Of a stretch of DNA of 64,000 bases, positions 38,337 through 51,865 are shown one piece after another. A program made the translations under genes and the position numbers. How positions within the stretch are numbered: the first letter of the stretch is position 1; each line of letters begins with the position of its first letter. Origin of the DNA: Heloderma charlesbogerti (taxonomy: Eukaryota; Chordata; Lepidosauria; Squamata; Helodermatidae); contig JANEZZ010002680.1 in assembly GCA_026122225.1 (NCBI GenBank), forward strand, positions 124,001 to 188,000, in the 5' to 3' direction. The notes under the pieces are model-generated. The model was given only the letters and a program-made list of their open reading frames with translations, made no database searches and was not told the DNA's origin.

Positions 38337-39461
38337 TCAAGAGTTGATTTCCTTTAGGATTGACTGATTTGACCTCCTTGCAGTCCAGGGGACTCGTAAG
38401 AGTCTTCTCCAGCACCACAGTTTGAAAGCATCAATTCTTTGGCGCTCAGCCTTCCTTATAGTCCAGCTCTCACAGCCATACATTACTACTGGGAAAATCA
38501 TAGCTTTGATTAGACGGACCTTTGTCGGCAAGGTGATGTCTCTGCTTCTTACTATGCTGTCTAGGTTTGCCATAGCTTTCCTCCCAAGGAGCAAGCGTCT
38601 TTTAATTTCATGGCTACAGTCACCGTCTGCAGTGATCTTGGAGCCCAAGAAAGTAAAATCTGTCACTGCTTCCATTTCTTCCCCTTCTATATGCCAGGAA
38701 GTGACAGGGCCAGATGCCATGATCTTAGTTTTTTGAATGTTGAGTTTCAAACCAGCTTTTGCACTTTCCTCTTTCACCCTCAACAAGAGGCTTTTTAGAT
38801 CCTCTTCGCTTTCTGCCATTAGCGTGGTATCATCTGCATATCGGAGGTTGTTGATAATTCTCCCAGCAATCTTAATTCCGACCTGTGTTTCATCCATCCC
38901 AGCATTTCTCATGATGTACTCTGCATATAAGTTAAATAAGCAGGGTGACAATATGCAGCCTTGTCGTACTCCTTTCCCAATTTTGAACCACTCGGTTGTT
39001 CCATGTCTGGTTCTGACTGTTGCTTCTTGACCCTCGTACAGATTTCTCAGGAGACAGGTAAGGTGGTCTGGTACTCCCATCACTTTAAGAATTTGCCAAA
39101 GTTTGTTGTGATCCACACAATCAAAGGCTTTAGCATAGTCAATGAAGCAGAAATAGACGTTTTTCTGGAATTCTCTTGCTTTCTCCATGATCCAGCGAAT
39201 GTTGGCAATTTGATCTCTAGTTCCTCTGCCTCTTCGAAACCCAGCTTGTACTTCCGGTAGTTCTCGGTTCGCATACTGCTGAAGCCTAGCTTGTAGGATT
39301 TTGAGCATCACCTTGCTGGCATGTGAAATGAGCGCAATGGTGCGGTAGTTTGAACACTCTTTGGCGTTGCCCTTCTTTGGAATTGGAATGTAAACTGACC
39401 TTTTCCAGTCTTGTGGCCATTGTTGAGTGTTCCAAATTTGTTGGCATATTGAATGCAGCAC
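38337..39461 (-). pseudogene. Bov-B reverse-transcriptase ORF (copy 2)
   Basis: 374-codon open stretch holding the RT palm motifs DYAKAFD and YADDT and the downstream ADFTFLGSK-type region (here AVTDFTFLGSK). It is bounded by a TGA at about 39550 upstream and a stop at 38337. Both bounding stops look like point lesions, because the conserved sequence continues beyond them. Confidence 0.9.
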
Positions 39462-40464
39462 TTTAACAGCATCATCTTTTAGGATTTTAAATAGCTCAGC
39501 TGGAATACTGTCATCTCTACTAGCTTTGTTGTTACTAATGCTTCCTAAGGCTCACTTGACTTCACTCTCGAGGATGTCCGGCTCAAGTTCAGTGACCGCA
39601 CTATCATGGCTATCAGGGACATTCAGATCTTTCCTGTATAGTTCTTCTGTGTATTCTTGCCACCTCTTCTTAATCTCATCTGCTTCTGTTAGGTCCCTGC
39701 CTTCTTTGTCCTTTATCATGCCCGTCTTTGCACAAAACGTTCCCTTGAGATCTCCGATTTTCTTGAAGAGATCTCTAGTCTTTCCCATTCTGTTGTTTTC
39801 CTCGATTTCTTTACATTGCTCATTTAAGAAGGCCTTCTTGTCTCTCCTTGCTATTCTCTGGAACTCTGCATTCAGTTGGATATATCTTCCCCTTTCTCCC
39901 TTGCTTTTCACTTCCCTTCTTTCCTCAGCTACTTGTAAAGCCTCATCAGACAGCCACTTGGCTTTCTTGCATTTCTTTTTCTTTGGGATGGATTTCGTTG
40001 CTGCTTCCTGAACAATGTTACGGACCTCCGTCCATAGTTCCTCAGGCACTCTGTCTATCAGGTCTAATCCCTGAAATCTATTCCTCACCTCCACTGTATA
40101 GTCATAAGGGATATGATTTAGGTCATACCTGAATGATTTAGTGGTTTTCCCTACATTCTTCAATTTAAGCTGAAATTTTGCAAGAATCAGCTCATGATCT
40201 GAGCCACAGTCAGCTCCAGGTCTTGTTTTTACTGACTGTATGGAGCTTCTCCATCTTTGGCTGCAAAGGACATAATCAATCTGATTTCGATATTGACCAT
40301 CTGGTGATGTCCATGTGTAGAGTCGTCTCTTGTGCTGTTGGAAAAGAGTGTTTGCTATGATCAGCGTGTTCTCTTGGCAAAACTCTATTAGCTTTTGTCC
40401 TGCTTCATTTTGTACACCAAGGCCATGCTTGCCTGTTATCCCGGTGATTTCTTGACTTCCTACT

Positions 40465-41214
40465 TTAGCATTCCAATCCCCTATGATGAAGAGGACATCT
40501 TTTTGTTGTTGTTAGTTCTAGAAGGTGTTGTAGGTCTTCATAGAACCGATCAACCTCAGCTTCTTTGGCCTCAGTGGTTGGGGCATAGACTTGAATTACT
40601 GTGATGTTGAATGGTTTGCCTTGGATTCGTACTGAGATCATTCTATCATTTTTAAGATTGTACCCCAGTACTGCTTTTCCCACCCTTTTGTTGACTATGA
40701 GTGCTACTCCATTTCTTCTAAAGGATTCTTGCCCACAATAGTAGATATGATGGTCACCTGAATTAAATTTGCCCATGCCTGTCCATTTTATTTTGCTGAT
40801 TCCCAAGATGTCGATGTTCAATCTTGCCATCTCATGTTTGACCACCTCCAGCTTACCTTGATTCATTGATCTTACATTCCGGGTTCCTAAACAATATTGT
40901 TCTTTACAGCATCGGATTTTCTTTTCACCACCAGACACATCCACAGCTGAGTGTCCTTTCAGCTTTGGCCCAGCCGCTTCACTCTTTCTGGCACTACTTG
41001 GAAATACCCTCTGCTCTTCCCCAGTAGTATATTGGACACCTTCCGACCTGAGGGGCTCATCTTCTGGTGTCATATCTTTTAGCCTTGTGATACGTTCCAT
41101 GGGGTTTTCTTGGCAAGAATACTGGAGTGGGTTGCCATTTCCTTCTCCAGTGGACCACATTTTGTCAGAACTCTCTGCCATGACCTGTCCGTCTTGGGTG
41201 GCCCTGCACAGCAT
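40465..41214 (-). pseudogene. Bov-B endonuclease ORF (copy 2)
   Basis: 249 codons. N-terminal leader (MLCRATQDGQVMAESSDKMW), then the exonuclease-endonuclease-phosphatase fold with LGTRNVRSMNQGK, HHIYYCGQESFRRNGVALIV and YAPTTEAKEAEVDRFYEDLQ. It ends by a frameshift near 40470 inside the domain. Confidence 0.9.
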
Positions 41215-44200
41215 AGCTTATGGCTTCACTGAGTTACGCAAGCCCCTTCGCCACAACAAGGTAGTGATCCATGAAGGGGTTTCACATCTCTACCCAGTTA
41301 GTAAGTTAGTAAGTCCATTCTTTTCAGAATCACCTCATAACTGGGAAATACTTCAGAACTATTGTATCACAGTCGTGTGGCAGAACTAATACCAAAGCAC
41401 CAAGTACTGGCATGGGAGAGAAATCATGTACTGGCATGGGAGAGAATATAGACATGGAGAGAAATCTTGGTTGTTTCATATGGGGACCATTACAGCTTAG
41501 CGATGGTTCTAGAGGAGGGTCACATATCTGCTTTGACCCTGAGGGTGACATTGGGTGTTGCCAGGGTGCAGCACATGTGCACACATGCACAGGCTGGGGC
41601 AGTACTTGTGTGCACACATGCGCACACACACATGCACGGACATACACTCCTTCACACACTCACATGCACACTCACACCATTTGACTCAATCAGGCAATGT
41701 AATTTTCATTTTCCAAGTTAGTTAATCTAACCCATTTCTCCACTCCGCCACAATTACTTTTTCTGGTGTTTACTTTTTAATGCAGGTCTCCTCTGTGCCT
41801 CCTAGCAGCAGCAGGAGTCAGAGACAACATTAGAAAGCACATCATGGAGGCCTCTGACGTTATTTTGCTGATTCTCTTCTTGGAGAAGATCTGGGTTCCA
41901 GTCTCAGAGGGCTTTATGGTTCCTGCCATAGCAGTAAAGTTCATAGTGCATCCTCCCAGGAGTAGCGACATGCTGTACAATGGCAGTTTTGCAAATTGCA
42001 AAGGAATGGTACTGAGGTGCAGATTATTGGTGGCTGCTGCCACATTGCATATTCTTTCATTCTGGAAACAGGGTACTTGGTGCTGCAGCACAGTACTCAG
42101 AGGTAGCGTTTTGGGCATTTTATTTTGGTGCAGGATTATCACCGCAGCTTCAGTGGCCATGGCTCAGGGCAGGACGGATCAAATTGCTGGGCTTAGTTGT
42201 GCCGACCTGCCCTGTGACTCCGACCCCACGGTGCCTGCCTGCATTTCATTTTTTAAAATAGTTGAGCTGGCAGCGGCATGCTATTATGTCAGTCGGATGA
42301 TCCTGGCCTACCACACTGGGACCAAGAACTCATCTTACAGCAGCACCATTCGAAGGATTGCACAAGTGCGCTTCTCCCACAAATTCACCAAGTCCATAAT
42401 AGTGGAACTGGTTAACTTGGATCTCTTGCCTTTGAGATCTCAGAGATGAACTATATTTGTCTGTCCTCACAAAAATGGTGCCTCTTCTGGCACCATTAAG
42501 GAAAAAAACATTTATTGTGACATAAGTTTCTATGCATCTGAAGAAGTTGGATGTTGCTCCCAAAAGCTCAGGCCACAAAAAGTAGCCTTGCGATTGTTTT
42601 TGTCTCCCATTAAGTCATCTCTAGCCCAGAAAGTTTTATTTAAACAGTGCTTACCTTCTGAGTTTATTTTCCGAAGACTCCCCAAAGAGCTGTTCTGCTA
42701 CCTGGAATAGTTCAGCTTAACGATCAAGGCTGAAGTTCAAAGGCAGTCCTTCCAATACCCTTTTGTAGTATTTATCCGCTGATGTTAATTCTTGCACAGC
42801 ACTGAAATGGAAGACTGACCCTTAGTAAACCATTGCATAATCTGCCATTCATAGGTATTGTTTAGTTCCGGCATTAGAATGGAGACTTGGAACAGATACA
42901 TGGGCTGTGGAATAACAGAGAAGCAGAGCATGGGAAACAGAAAAGTCTGCTTTTGCACGCGCCACACTATCCAAAGTAGTCTTCAGACTGAAAATGTACT
43001 GCGTTTGTATGCCTGCTCAGAACCACTTGTAGAAAATGGGTGGAAAAGGGAAGAGAGAGATGAAATTCCCCAGTGAAAGCCTGCAGGGGTACACAAACAC
43101 AAATAGATGCTTGCATTGCCTTACAGCCTAATCTTAATCTGTTTTGGTCCAAAATAGGCCTCATCGATCTCAGAAACTCATCCAGAAACAGTGTTGACCT
43201 TACTCAGTTTCAAACAGTGGGTTAAGCCCAACATAGCACAAGCAGACCTCCCTCTGCTCCCCCCAGTGCAACCCCATATCTGTTCTGCTGGTCCAGCAAC
43301 CCTCTGGAGCAGATTTGGGGGCAGCTGGGGTGTTGCAGGGGCAGGGGAAATCTGTTCAGCCAGCAGTTCCTATTTTGCTGCTGTGAGGCTCTCTCAATAA
43401 GGAATGAGGCTGGAGGCTGAGGTTGAGTTAAACACTCCTTTGTTCATGCACCCTTTATTCATGCACCACCAGCAGTGTTCTTCTACCTTCTTTCCAGACA
43501 CTTTTTCAAAGGCAGCCCCACACAGAGCACATTAGAATAGTCCAGTCTGGAGGTAACTAGGACATGAATGACTGTGACAAGGTTTGACTTTGTCAGGAAG
43601 GGTTGTAGTTTTATGAACTAGTTGAACCTGGAGACAGTGAAATGGTATGAAACAGAATGGTCCCCCCAAATCCAAAGAACTGAGATGGAGACAGTTATAC
43701 ATATTTGGGATAAGCTACAACATATGGGGATTGGGCCTGTTTGACTCCTGCCCCCTTTTTCCTGCATTTACCCATGAGGATTACTTGAGCAGCCTGAACA
43801 TATCCATGTTATTTACTCAGAATATACACAGTAACTCCCTGCTTTTTGCTTGTGGTGCTCTTGTAGTCTGGACTCTGCACATGCTCAGAGGCACTTTATG
43901 TATTATTTCACTTATGCTTGCCTAATCATCCCTTGGGAGGGAGGAAGATCATTTAGCTGACTGCTTGCATGGTGTCTACATGCAAACAACCATGCAGAAT
44001 TTCTAGTCTCCAGCGGGTGATCTAGATGACCCCGGGGGTGTCTCCACCAGTGATTTACTCTGAGCTGGCTGCGTTTGGAGGTCTTTAGGGATACAGCAGC
44101 CACCACAGAGCTTATCATGGAAAAAAACCGGATTTCCTGAGACTGATTAAAGTCCAATTCCTTTAAGTTGCGTTCTCCGCGATATAGTTGTGTGTCCCAA

Positions 44201-46048
44201 CCCCCGCATTTACCTCAGGTATGCTAGTCCTGCCCAGGGGTGTGCCTTTTACCATGACCCTGCCTTTTCCAGCACAAACATATGTGTGTCTGCTCAGAAG
44301 TAACTCCCATTGTGGTCAATGAGGCTCATTCCTGAAATGCACACTCCCAAAGTTACTAGATTCCAGTGAATCGAAATAATGCATTTAGGAGCTTTAATGT
44401 CAAGGCTTTGAAGCTTCGATTGATCGCAGCATTGGCAGATCAGAGAACATTGTGTTTCTTTAGTGATTGTTCTTTAAGGGAGTAAATGCTGGGGAGTGGG
44501 GCAGTGGAGAGAGAGAAGGAGATTGTTCCCAGCATCGTCAGTTTCAGGAGAAGCTGAACACTGTGTTCCTTTAGTGATTTTATTTAACGGAGTAAATAAT
44601 GCTGCGGGGTGGTGGAGGGAGACAAAGAGAGAGAGAAGGGGACTGGTTTTTGTAGAGACAAAGGATGAAACCTACTTGGATTTTATCAAAGGTGAAAGAA
44701 GGGGAGAGCCTGGGGAGGGGGGAGTCTTTCTTATTAGTTGAGTGCCCCTGCCAGTCAGATGACATACACTCAAATCCCCCACCCGGAAGTATGTTCTGTG
44801 AAGTGACTTATACTGCTCTGGTGCACCCATTCATGGAGCCCTGCCTGGACCAAAGCCGATTCCAAGAAAAATCTAGGTAAGCCACCATTCCCTTTCCCTT
44901 CTGTGGTTGTGGAGACAGGGTCCCTGTTTCATTCAAAGAATGCATGAGGGCCAATCAGGCTGGACCTCTTGTGTTCATCTGCCAGAGATGCATTCCATGG
45001 TTGAAAGAAGGTGTGCATTTGCACATTCCAAGATAAACCAGTGGACAACCTCCAAACAAGCAGAGGACCTGTGCAAACTCATGGGTGGCAAGGGGTGTGC
45101 CCAGCAGCAAGGGACCGTCCTAGCTTTGAACTCAAAGCTTTGAACTTGTGAGGACAGAGCTGTACAGGACTATGTCTGTATATGCCTACAACTCAACTGA
45201 ACACATGGAGAGAGTTGCAGCAGGGTCTATTGTCATGATCCTCCTCCCCTTCAAATACTCATAATGTCTTCGGTCACGATGGATACGTTGTGAGAACAGG
45301 GCTATATGCACAACTTTTCAAAGTTAATAAATTGAAATGCACCTCTAACATTCTGAAAATGAATTTTATTTCATGGGTGTACATTATTTTTCTTTCAAGG
45401 GCTGGGAAGCTTGGATTCCATTTCTTAATGATGAAATTAAAACTGGTTTTAGACTATTCTAAAACTTTTTAAAGCCTTTGGTTTAACATATGAGTTAAAG
45501 CATTTACAAATTCACACATGCAGCCCAAAGCATAGAATATACTTTACCTTCTGCACCATGTAAACATGTTCGATAGAGTTTCACATGTTGTATTCACTGA
45601 AAAGGTAGCCTCCATACAACCATGCTTTACTTGGTCTTTCAGCCCCAGTCCTCTTCCTCTGCAGTATGGGGGCAATAGGGAAGCTGCGGCCCTATATCAA
45701 TGTTTAATAAGAGTTTTGAATTTGAAAGCCTGTACAGTCTGAGAACCAATCTCACTAGCATCTTAAGCTTCAAGATACCATCTCATACATTTTTAGCAAT
45801 AATTTTGTCTGTTATTTTAAATCTGTAGCTACTTTTAATTCTGACAACCAAGCCCAATGCAAAAGGGGAAACTGAGGCAAATTAACTTTAAACTCATACC
45901 TGTATGCTTGGGGGTGGGGTGGCAGTAATCCGAAGAGCCACACAGGTGCACTCCTTTCAAACTCTACTATGTAGAAAAGACAAACTCAAGAAAATAAAAC
46001 TGAAAATCTGGGAAAATATTTTGATAGATATAGATAAATTGATGGATG

Positions 46049-46049
<1 letters not shown>

Positions 46050-46094
<45 letters not shown>

Positions 46095-46125
46095 CAGACA
46101 CACACACACACACACACACACACAT
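46050..46125. repeat. (GATA)n(CA)n microsatellite
   Basis: Eleven or so GATA units followed by about thirteen CA units. Confidence 0.9.
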
Positions 46126-48029
46126 GATTTTATCATTTATTTATTATTATTATTTTATTCATCCAATAACAGATCTGGGTGGATTACAAATAGTTAAAGG
46201 AATAAATACAATATAAACAGCTAAAAGAACAAAATAAAATACAATACCATTCAACGTTTCTCTTTTTTCCCTCCTGTTGACTGAGGCTGAGGGCTCTCAG
46301 TCCCTTCCAGAGACCCCCAGCACTCACTTCAAGAGTGACTGCCTGAAAGGAGGAGGACTGCGGAGGGTCTGCGGAGATGGAACATTTAAAAAGCACACAA
46401 AGACTATTGGCTATGGGTGCCCTAGTGGATGCCCAAATTCCCAACATAAATGCTGGGTCCTGGCAGATACAGGAAACCCAGTCCTAACCATATTTGAGAG
46501 GCAGGCAGAGCAGTCCCACGGATACCCTATCTGCCCTACCCCCTCTGCTTACTACTGCGGCTGCTAATAGTAATACTACTGCTAATGCTAGCTGGGGAAA
46601 TGTTCTGAGCATGTGCACCCACTATACATGCTTAGTAGCCCACCCAGAAATGGGAATGGAGGAGAAGAGGACCAAGAACAAAGAAACAAGGGGGTTCACT
46701 GCAATGTTAAGTAACTTGCTAGGAATGGGTTTGGGGGTGTGGGAGTTCTTATTAAGGTCTGAGAGGTGGGGGAGCAGTGGCCCTTGTGCACAGTATAGAA
46801 CCTCTCCAGCAAAATGTCTCTTGGACCTGATGAGGCATTCTTGGGAAATGAAGGGATGCCAGTGACTAACATCAACCCTAAAGTGCCCTTAGGGCATAGT
46901 GGGCCATGGCTTTTGCCCCACCAGGCTAGGTGCTGATGTTGGCCTTGTAGGTGGCCACTGTCCTCTTGCGTCCTGACCAAAGTGTTGTCCTCAACCTACA
47001 GAAGGAAGAATTGGGACACTGTGAATAGACACTGTATAATGTGCTAAGACATCTGTAGATATATTCTAGTTCTGAACATACATTCTAGTTCTGAATGTAA
47101 TGGATACACTTAATTTTCAATTCTGACCCCATAGTACACTTTTTTTCTGGGGACCTATGCACAGGCATTCCACTTAACACATGAGGAGTTCAGTGAGTAG
47201 GGAGCACAGGGGCACGTGTACCACCACTATTCCCAACATCCTCATGAGCACCAGCCTTCGTGTGTTGAGCCAGAAGGTGTGAAGGGGCTTCTACACGTGT
47301 TCAGTTGAAACCTCTTCCAGACGCTCCTAGGTGCCATATCATTGCTCTCCCAAGCCTTTATCTGTTGTTGAACTGCATGGCCTTGAAATTTCATACGGTA
47401 CATAAGACCACATCACCAACATTCTTTTTTGTAGCTAGCCAAGATCTAGAATTATGATTAATAATCCTTTGTCATCTAAAATGTTCTTGGGAGGGAATTT
47501 TAAGTGAGAGTTCAAAGACATTCTCCCATTGAACCATTTGTTCAAATGCACTCAGCTGAATGGTTTCAAATGTACTCAAATGCACTCAGCTGAACCGTTC
47601 AGATGCACTCAGGTGACTCATAGTTTCTTGCCCTTGGGAGTCAAACAACTTTAGATGAAATCAGGCTTTTTCACTCTAATTGCATAAACAGTCTTACAAA
47701 GGTTGTTGCTTTGGGGGTCAAACAAGTTCTGATGGGATCAGACCTTGTCACTCTAATTGCATAAGGAGTTTTCAAAGGCCAATAACAAATAAGTGTAGGA
47801 ACAGCATGATTCTATGTTTGCTTATTTTGAAGTAAAGCCAAATGTGCCCGATAGAATTTCTCTCCCGTCTAAGTATGCTTAGTGGTGAACCCTTAATGAG
47901 AATATGCAGTGTGATAAATATAAATATGGGATCTGGATCAGTGCAGTGACTTAGTATATGAACTAGGCAAGTCAGAAGATCACTGGTTCAAAGCTCACCT
48001 AAGCCACAGTCTCTAAGGAGACAAACCAT

Positions 48030-48470
48030 TATAAGAACGTAAGAAGAGCTGTGCTGGATCAGACCAAGGGTCCATCTAGTCCAGCACTCTAGTTCACACA
48101 GCGGCCAAACCAGCTGTCAACCAGGAACCACAAGCCGGACACAAGTGCAACAGCACCCTCCTGCCCATGTTCCCCAGCAACTGGTGTACATAGGCATACT
48201 GCCTCTGATACTGAAGGTAGCATATAGCCATCAGTACTAGTAGCCATTGATAGCCTTCTCCTCCAGGAATCTATCTAACCCCCTTTTAAAGCTATCCAAG
48301 TTGGTGGCCATCACTACATGTGATAGCGAATTCCATAGTTTAACTATGCACTGTGGGAAGAAGGACTTCCTTTTATCTGTCCTGAATCTCCCACCAGTCA
48401 GCTTCATGGGATGACCCTGGGTCCTAATATTATCTTTGAGCATTTGCATCTGCTCCCACCTACATCTGCA
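48030..48470 (-). mobile_element. LINE-derived 3-prime fragment
   Basis: The minus strand encodes KSFFPQCIVKLWNSLSHVV and LDSFKRGLDRFLEEKAI, a pattern that ends the RT ORF of several LINE groups (FFxxRVVxLWNxLPxxVV...FKxxLDxFL). The plus-strand phrase GAGCTGTGCTGGATCAGACC is very common in reptile genomes. The exact clade is not certain. Confidence 0.6.
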
Positions 48471-49906
48471 AAATAGGGAGATAATTTTATTATGGTGTTC
48501 AGATTTCTGTGGCTTGCCTTAAAGCACCATTTGGCAATCTGTGATCTTCCAGATGTTATTGGATTTCAGTTCCTATCAGTTCCAGCCAGCATAGCCAATA
48601 GTCAGGAATGATGGGAGTTGTACTATTTTTACTCAGAGTGTTAAACTTATTTTCCCATCTCCCTCTAACCAGGGAGAGGGGACAATCTAGTTCCCTGTGT
48701 GAAGAAAACGAAAAGAGAGGTTGCAGTCTGGGAAAGACACAAAGACACAGAGAGCTACGGTTTGGGAGGGGGGTCTGTAAGCTAGGGGCACGCAAAGATT
48801 TTTAAAAATTGTGATCCCCCTTGGTACTTCAGATAGGAGGCTTCAGGCAATACCTACCATGCCACAGATTTGGAGAAACTGAATCTTCAGGAAATGTGAA
48901 GGTTTGGGGTTTTGTTCATTAAATATAATGGGGAAATCAACAGACTGCTATAACTTTGTTATGTTTTTTTCAGAATTGGATGAAATTTGCAGGCATAGCA
49001 GCCTCTAAGCAGATGAAGCATGCCAAATTTCAGATAGATAAATCAGTGCCAGGAGGTTTGTGCTATGTGCCTTTAAAGTTGATTTTTTTTGGTAGAGGAC
49101 TGATCAAGTCACTTCTGCCTTTGCCTCTTCTTCCTTGGAGTACCTTGGAGGGTACATGAGAATTGCCACTCTCCTGCTTCATCCATGATGGAGTGGAGGA
49201 CACTTTGTAGAAATTGAACTGAACACCAGTATTCCACAAGTGGGTCTGAAGATGTGAATTGTTGCAGACAACGTCCAATTTCTCCCAAGCAGTCTGGCTT
49301 GGTTTGGGCTTTGTCCAAAGCAAATTCACACCCTAAATATAAACATCCCAAGATGATGCCTGTCTCCCTAGATATCTGAGGTGGGCACAGTGGACTTTGG
49401 CTATCTGATAGTGTTTTTAAGCTGCTTGCCTCCACCTGAATATTTGGAAACAAATACAAAATGCCAATAATCCTCGAGTGACCTGCTTTCAAAGGAAAGC
49501 AGACCTGGGTAAACGCTTTACCCCTTGAACATCTCCCTGCTCAAAGAAGAGGGATGAGTGTAACAATACTGACCTATTTTTCAGACCTATGTCAAGGATC
49601 ATTGAAATATCCCTTCAATCATTCACAAGTGAAAATAGGAACCCCTTGTAATGCCTCCCTTACCAAGGATCACCGCCCAAGCTGCACTGTCTTGTATATG
49701 CAAAATGGTGGGTGTTGTTGGTGTGTAATGGAGTGTATTGTTACACTCATCCCTCTTCTTTGAGCAGTGAGAGGTTTCAGGGGCACAGCTTCCACCCAGG
49801 TTTGCTTTAGGTCACTGTAGGATATTAACTCTGCTATAATTCATTTTCCATTGAAAAGCCAGGAATATGTTTGTTCTTTTGATTAAAGATCTCCTAGGAC
49901 AACATC

Positions 49907-50262
49907 TGGTGCTGGAGAAGACTCTTACGAGTCCCCTGGACTGCAAGGAGGTCAAATCAGTCCATCCTAAAAGAAATCAGCCCTGAGTGCTCATTGGAAG
50001 GACAGATACAGAAGCTGAAGCTCAAATATTTTGGCCACCTAATGCGAAGAGAAAACTCTCTGGAAAAGACCCTGATGCTGGGAAAGACTGAAGGCAAAAG
50101 GAGAAGGGGACGGCAGAGGATGAGATGGCTAGATAGCATCACCGATGCAATGAATATGAACTTGAGCATGCTCCGGGAGAGAGCGCAGGACAGGAAGGCC
50201 TGGCGTGCTATGGTCCATGGGGTCACGAAGAGTCGGACACGACTGAACGACTGAACAACAAC
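49907..50262 (+). mobile_element. Bov-B LINE, copy 3, 3-prime fragment
   Basis: A 356-bp 5-truncated copy encoding the last 86 codons (YFGHLMRRENSLEKTLMLG, WRAMVHGVTKSRTRLND). Perfect 11-bp target duplication AGGACAACATC at 49896-49906 and 50263-50273. Confidence 0.95.
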
Positions 50263-50273
50263 AGGACAACATC

Positions 50274-51609
50274 ACTATCATACAGAGGATTATTAAAGTA
50301 TAAAATATACATGACCAACACTGTGAAATGGTCAGATGTCTTAGAGCCAAACTAGAGAGTATGTGAAATGCATCTCTGTGTTTGTTTGTTTCTTTGTTTG
50401 TTTTAAATACTTATAGGCTGCCTTTTCAGGTCAGTCCCCCTTGAGTAGACTTCCAACATACAAAATCACTGTAATAATAACATCAGCACTAAAGGTAACA
50501 ATAAAATACCAACAAGCCGATATATTTCAGAGCGAATCAACTAAATACCCCAGACAGTTCCAAGCTGTTGCATGAGTGTGCTGGCAAAGGGTACATGATA
50601 TAATAGCCTTCATCTTGGCTATTAGAAATGCAGCTGACTGGCCTGAAGGTGGAAGAACTCTGGGTATTTAATGAAATAACCCACAATGATGAGATATAGA
50701 TGTATCATATTTGATTAATTCTGAACAGAGATTTATCAGCAAGTAAGTGACTTGACTCCCCAAACTTGGAGGGATTGGATTTCCCTCTGTAACTTGGAAT
50801 TGAAAGAGCCTTTTCCAGAATAAACCACCCTTATACAGTCAAGAAGAAAATAAAAATAGGGAAGTGTGTTCTATTCTTTCACTTAAGCTCTTTTATTATT
50901 TACAAAAAGCATAAATATATTAATAAGTATTGCCCTTCTGCCTGCATGCAAAGATGTTTTTATCCAGGCAGGCTTTTGGCATGTAAGCTGGTTTGTTGCC
51001 GAAGGGGGATTTATTGGGTTGGGTGCTGTTTATTTTTTATTGTTGTGTTTTTAATTTGCTTGTAATTATTGCTTTTATTATTTAGTTAATTTTTTGTTGT
51101 AACCCTGGTTTTATTAATGTTAACCATTTTGAATGCCATTTTTTGGTAGAAAGGTGAGATATAAATCAAATAAATATTCTAAATAAAATATTTATTTAAA
51201 TAAAAATATTCTAAATAAAAAGGAAGAATGGCATTCAAAGCTAGTACCTAAAACTTCTTTACTACATCCCAATAACTTTTTAAAAATCCCATCAGTCACA
51301 AACAAAGGCACCTCTGTCTCCTGAAAATAGGCAGGAAAAAAACATTTGAAGGAGCAGACCCCTTTTACCTCATCTCTTCCTCATGAGCTCAGCCTGCTTT
51401 CTCTCTAACTCCAAGGAAACTATCTTATCTCTGTCCCAGAAGAAAGATTTATTTGACTAGGCCTCAGCCATCAGGAACTCCCTGGAGCCTTGCTGCATCC
51501 AGGCTTCAGCATGTCATGATCAAAAGCAGGACAGCAAACAAAACACATCCTTTGATTCCTTGTGGTATTTTTCAGTCCATCATGCCATCTATTCCACTTC
51601 TGCCTTGAC
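50274..51609. other. Intergenic, no gene seen
   Basis: A/T-rich sequence with a LINE-tail-like phrase (GAGATATAAATCAAATAAATA at about 51157-51190). The left boundary of the virus-like element could lie here or under the MITE at 51610, but I find no terminal repeat that fixes it. Confidence 0.35.
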
Positions 51610-51862
51610 TAGGGATGTCAGAGAATTCCGCCATGGACTCCAGTGAGGCTGGATTCTTTAGAATCCGTCCCCCTGGAGTCCGTGGCAGAACAGCCTCCAC
51701 CCCCCGCCACCCCACGGAATCCCTCCGGGACGGACCTACCTGGTGGCGGATGCGGTGGTGGCTCCGGCGGCGGCAGCAGATGAAGTGGTGGTGGCGGCGG
51801 CGGCAGCTCTGGCCGCTGCCAGGCTGCTGCAGCCACAAATGGCAGCCATCACAGCTTTTTTT
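51610..51862. mobile_element. hAT-type MITE, copy 5 (left part only)
   Basis: Starts TAGGGATGTCAGAG, has the G/C-rich arm and the beginning of a CAAATGGCAGCCAT hairpin, then stops. No CATCCCTA end is present before the Cys-rich ORF resumes at about 51866, so the element is truncated or recombined. Confidence 0.75.
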
Positions 51863-51865
51863 TGG

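Larger units (their letters stand above)
38060..41280 (-). mobile_element. Bov-B (RTE) LINE, copy 2, full length
   Basis: A 3221-bp element with a perfect 11-bp target duplication TTCACATCTCT at 38049-38059 and 41281-41291. The minus strand encodes the endonuclease region (41214-40465: GTRNVRSMNQGK, MISVRIQGKPFNITVIQVYA), a linker (40163-39552) and the reverse transcriptase (39461-38337: FIDYAKAFDCVDH, GVRQGC, RYADDTTLMA), then the C-terminal tail (38329-38069). Damage is light: a stop at about 39551, one at about 38335 and a frame break at about 40470. The intact duplication and few lesions mark it as the youngest of the four Bov-B copies. Confidence 0.94.
41292..49895. other. Intergenic DNA of unit B
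   Basis: No gene supported. Contains a (CA)-rich stretch at 41578-41680, blocks matching 10.3-14.5 kb, a GATA/CA microsatellite and a LINE-derived fragment at 48030-48470. A 201-codon frame at 41844-42449 has no recognisable domain. Confidence 0.45.

Noticed and set aside
41844..42449. 201-codon plus-strand open frame
   Set aside because: Hydrophobic and long for this DNA, but there is no recognisable domain, no splice or polyadenylation context, and a 127-codon open frame overlaps it on the other strand, so chance openness is more likely.
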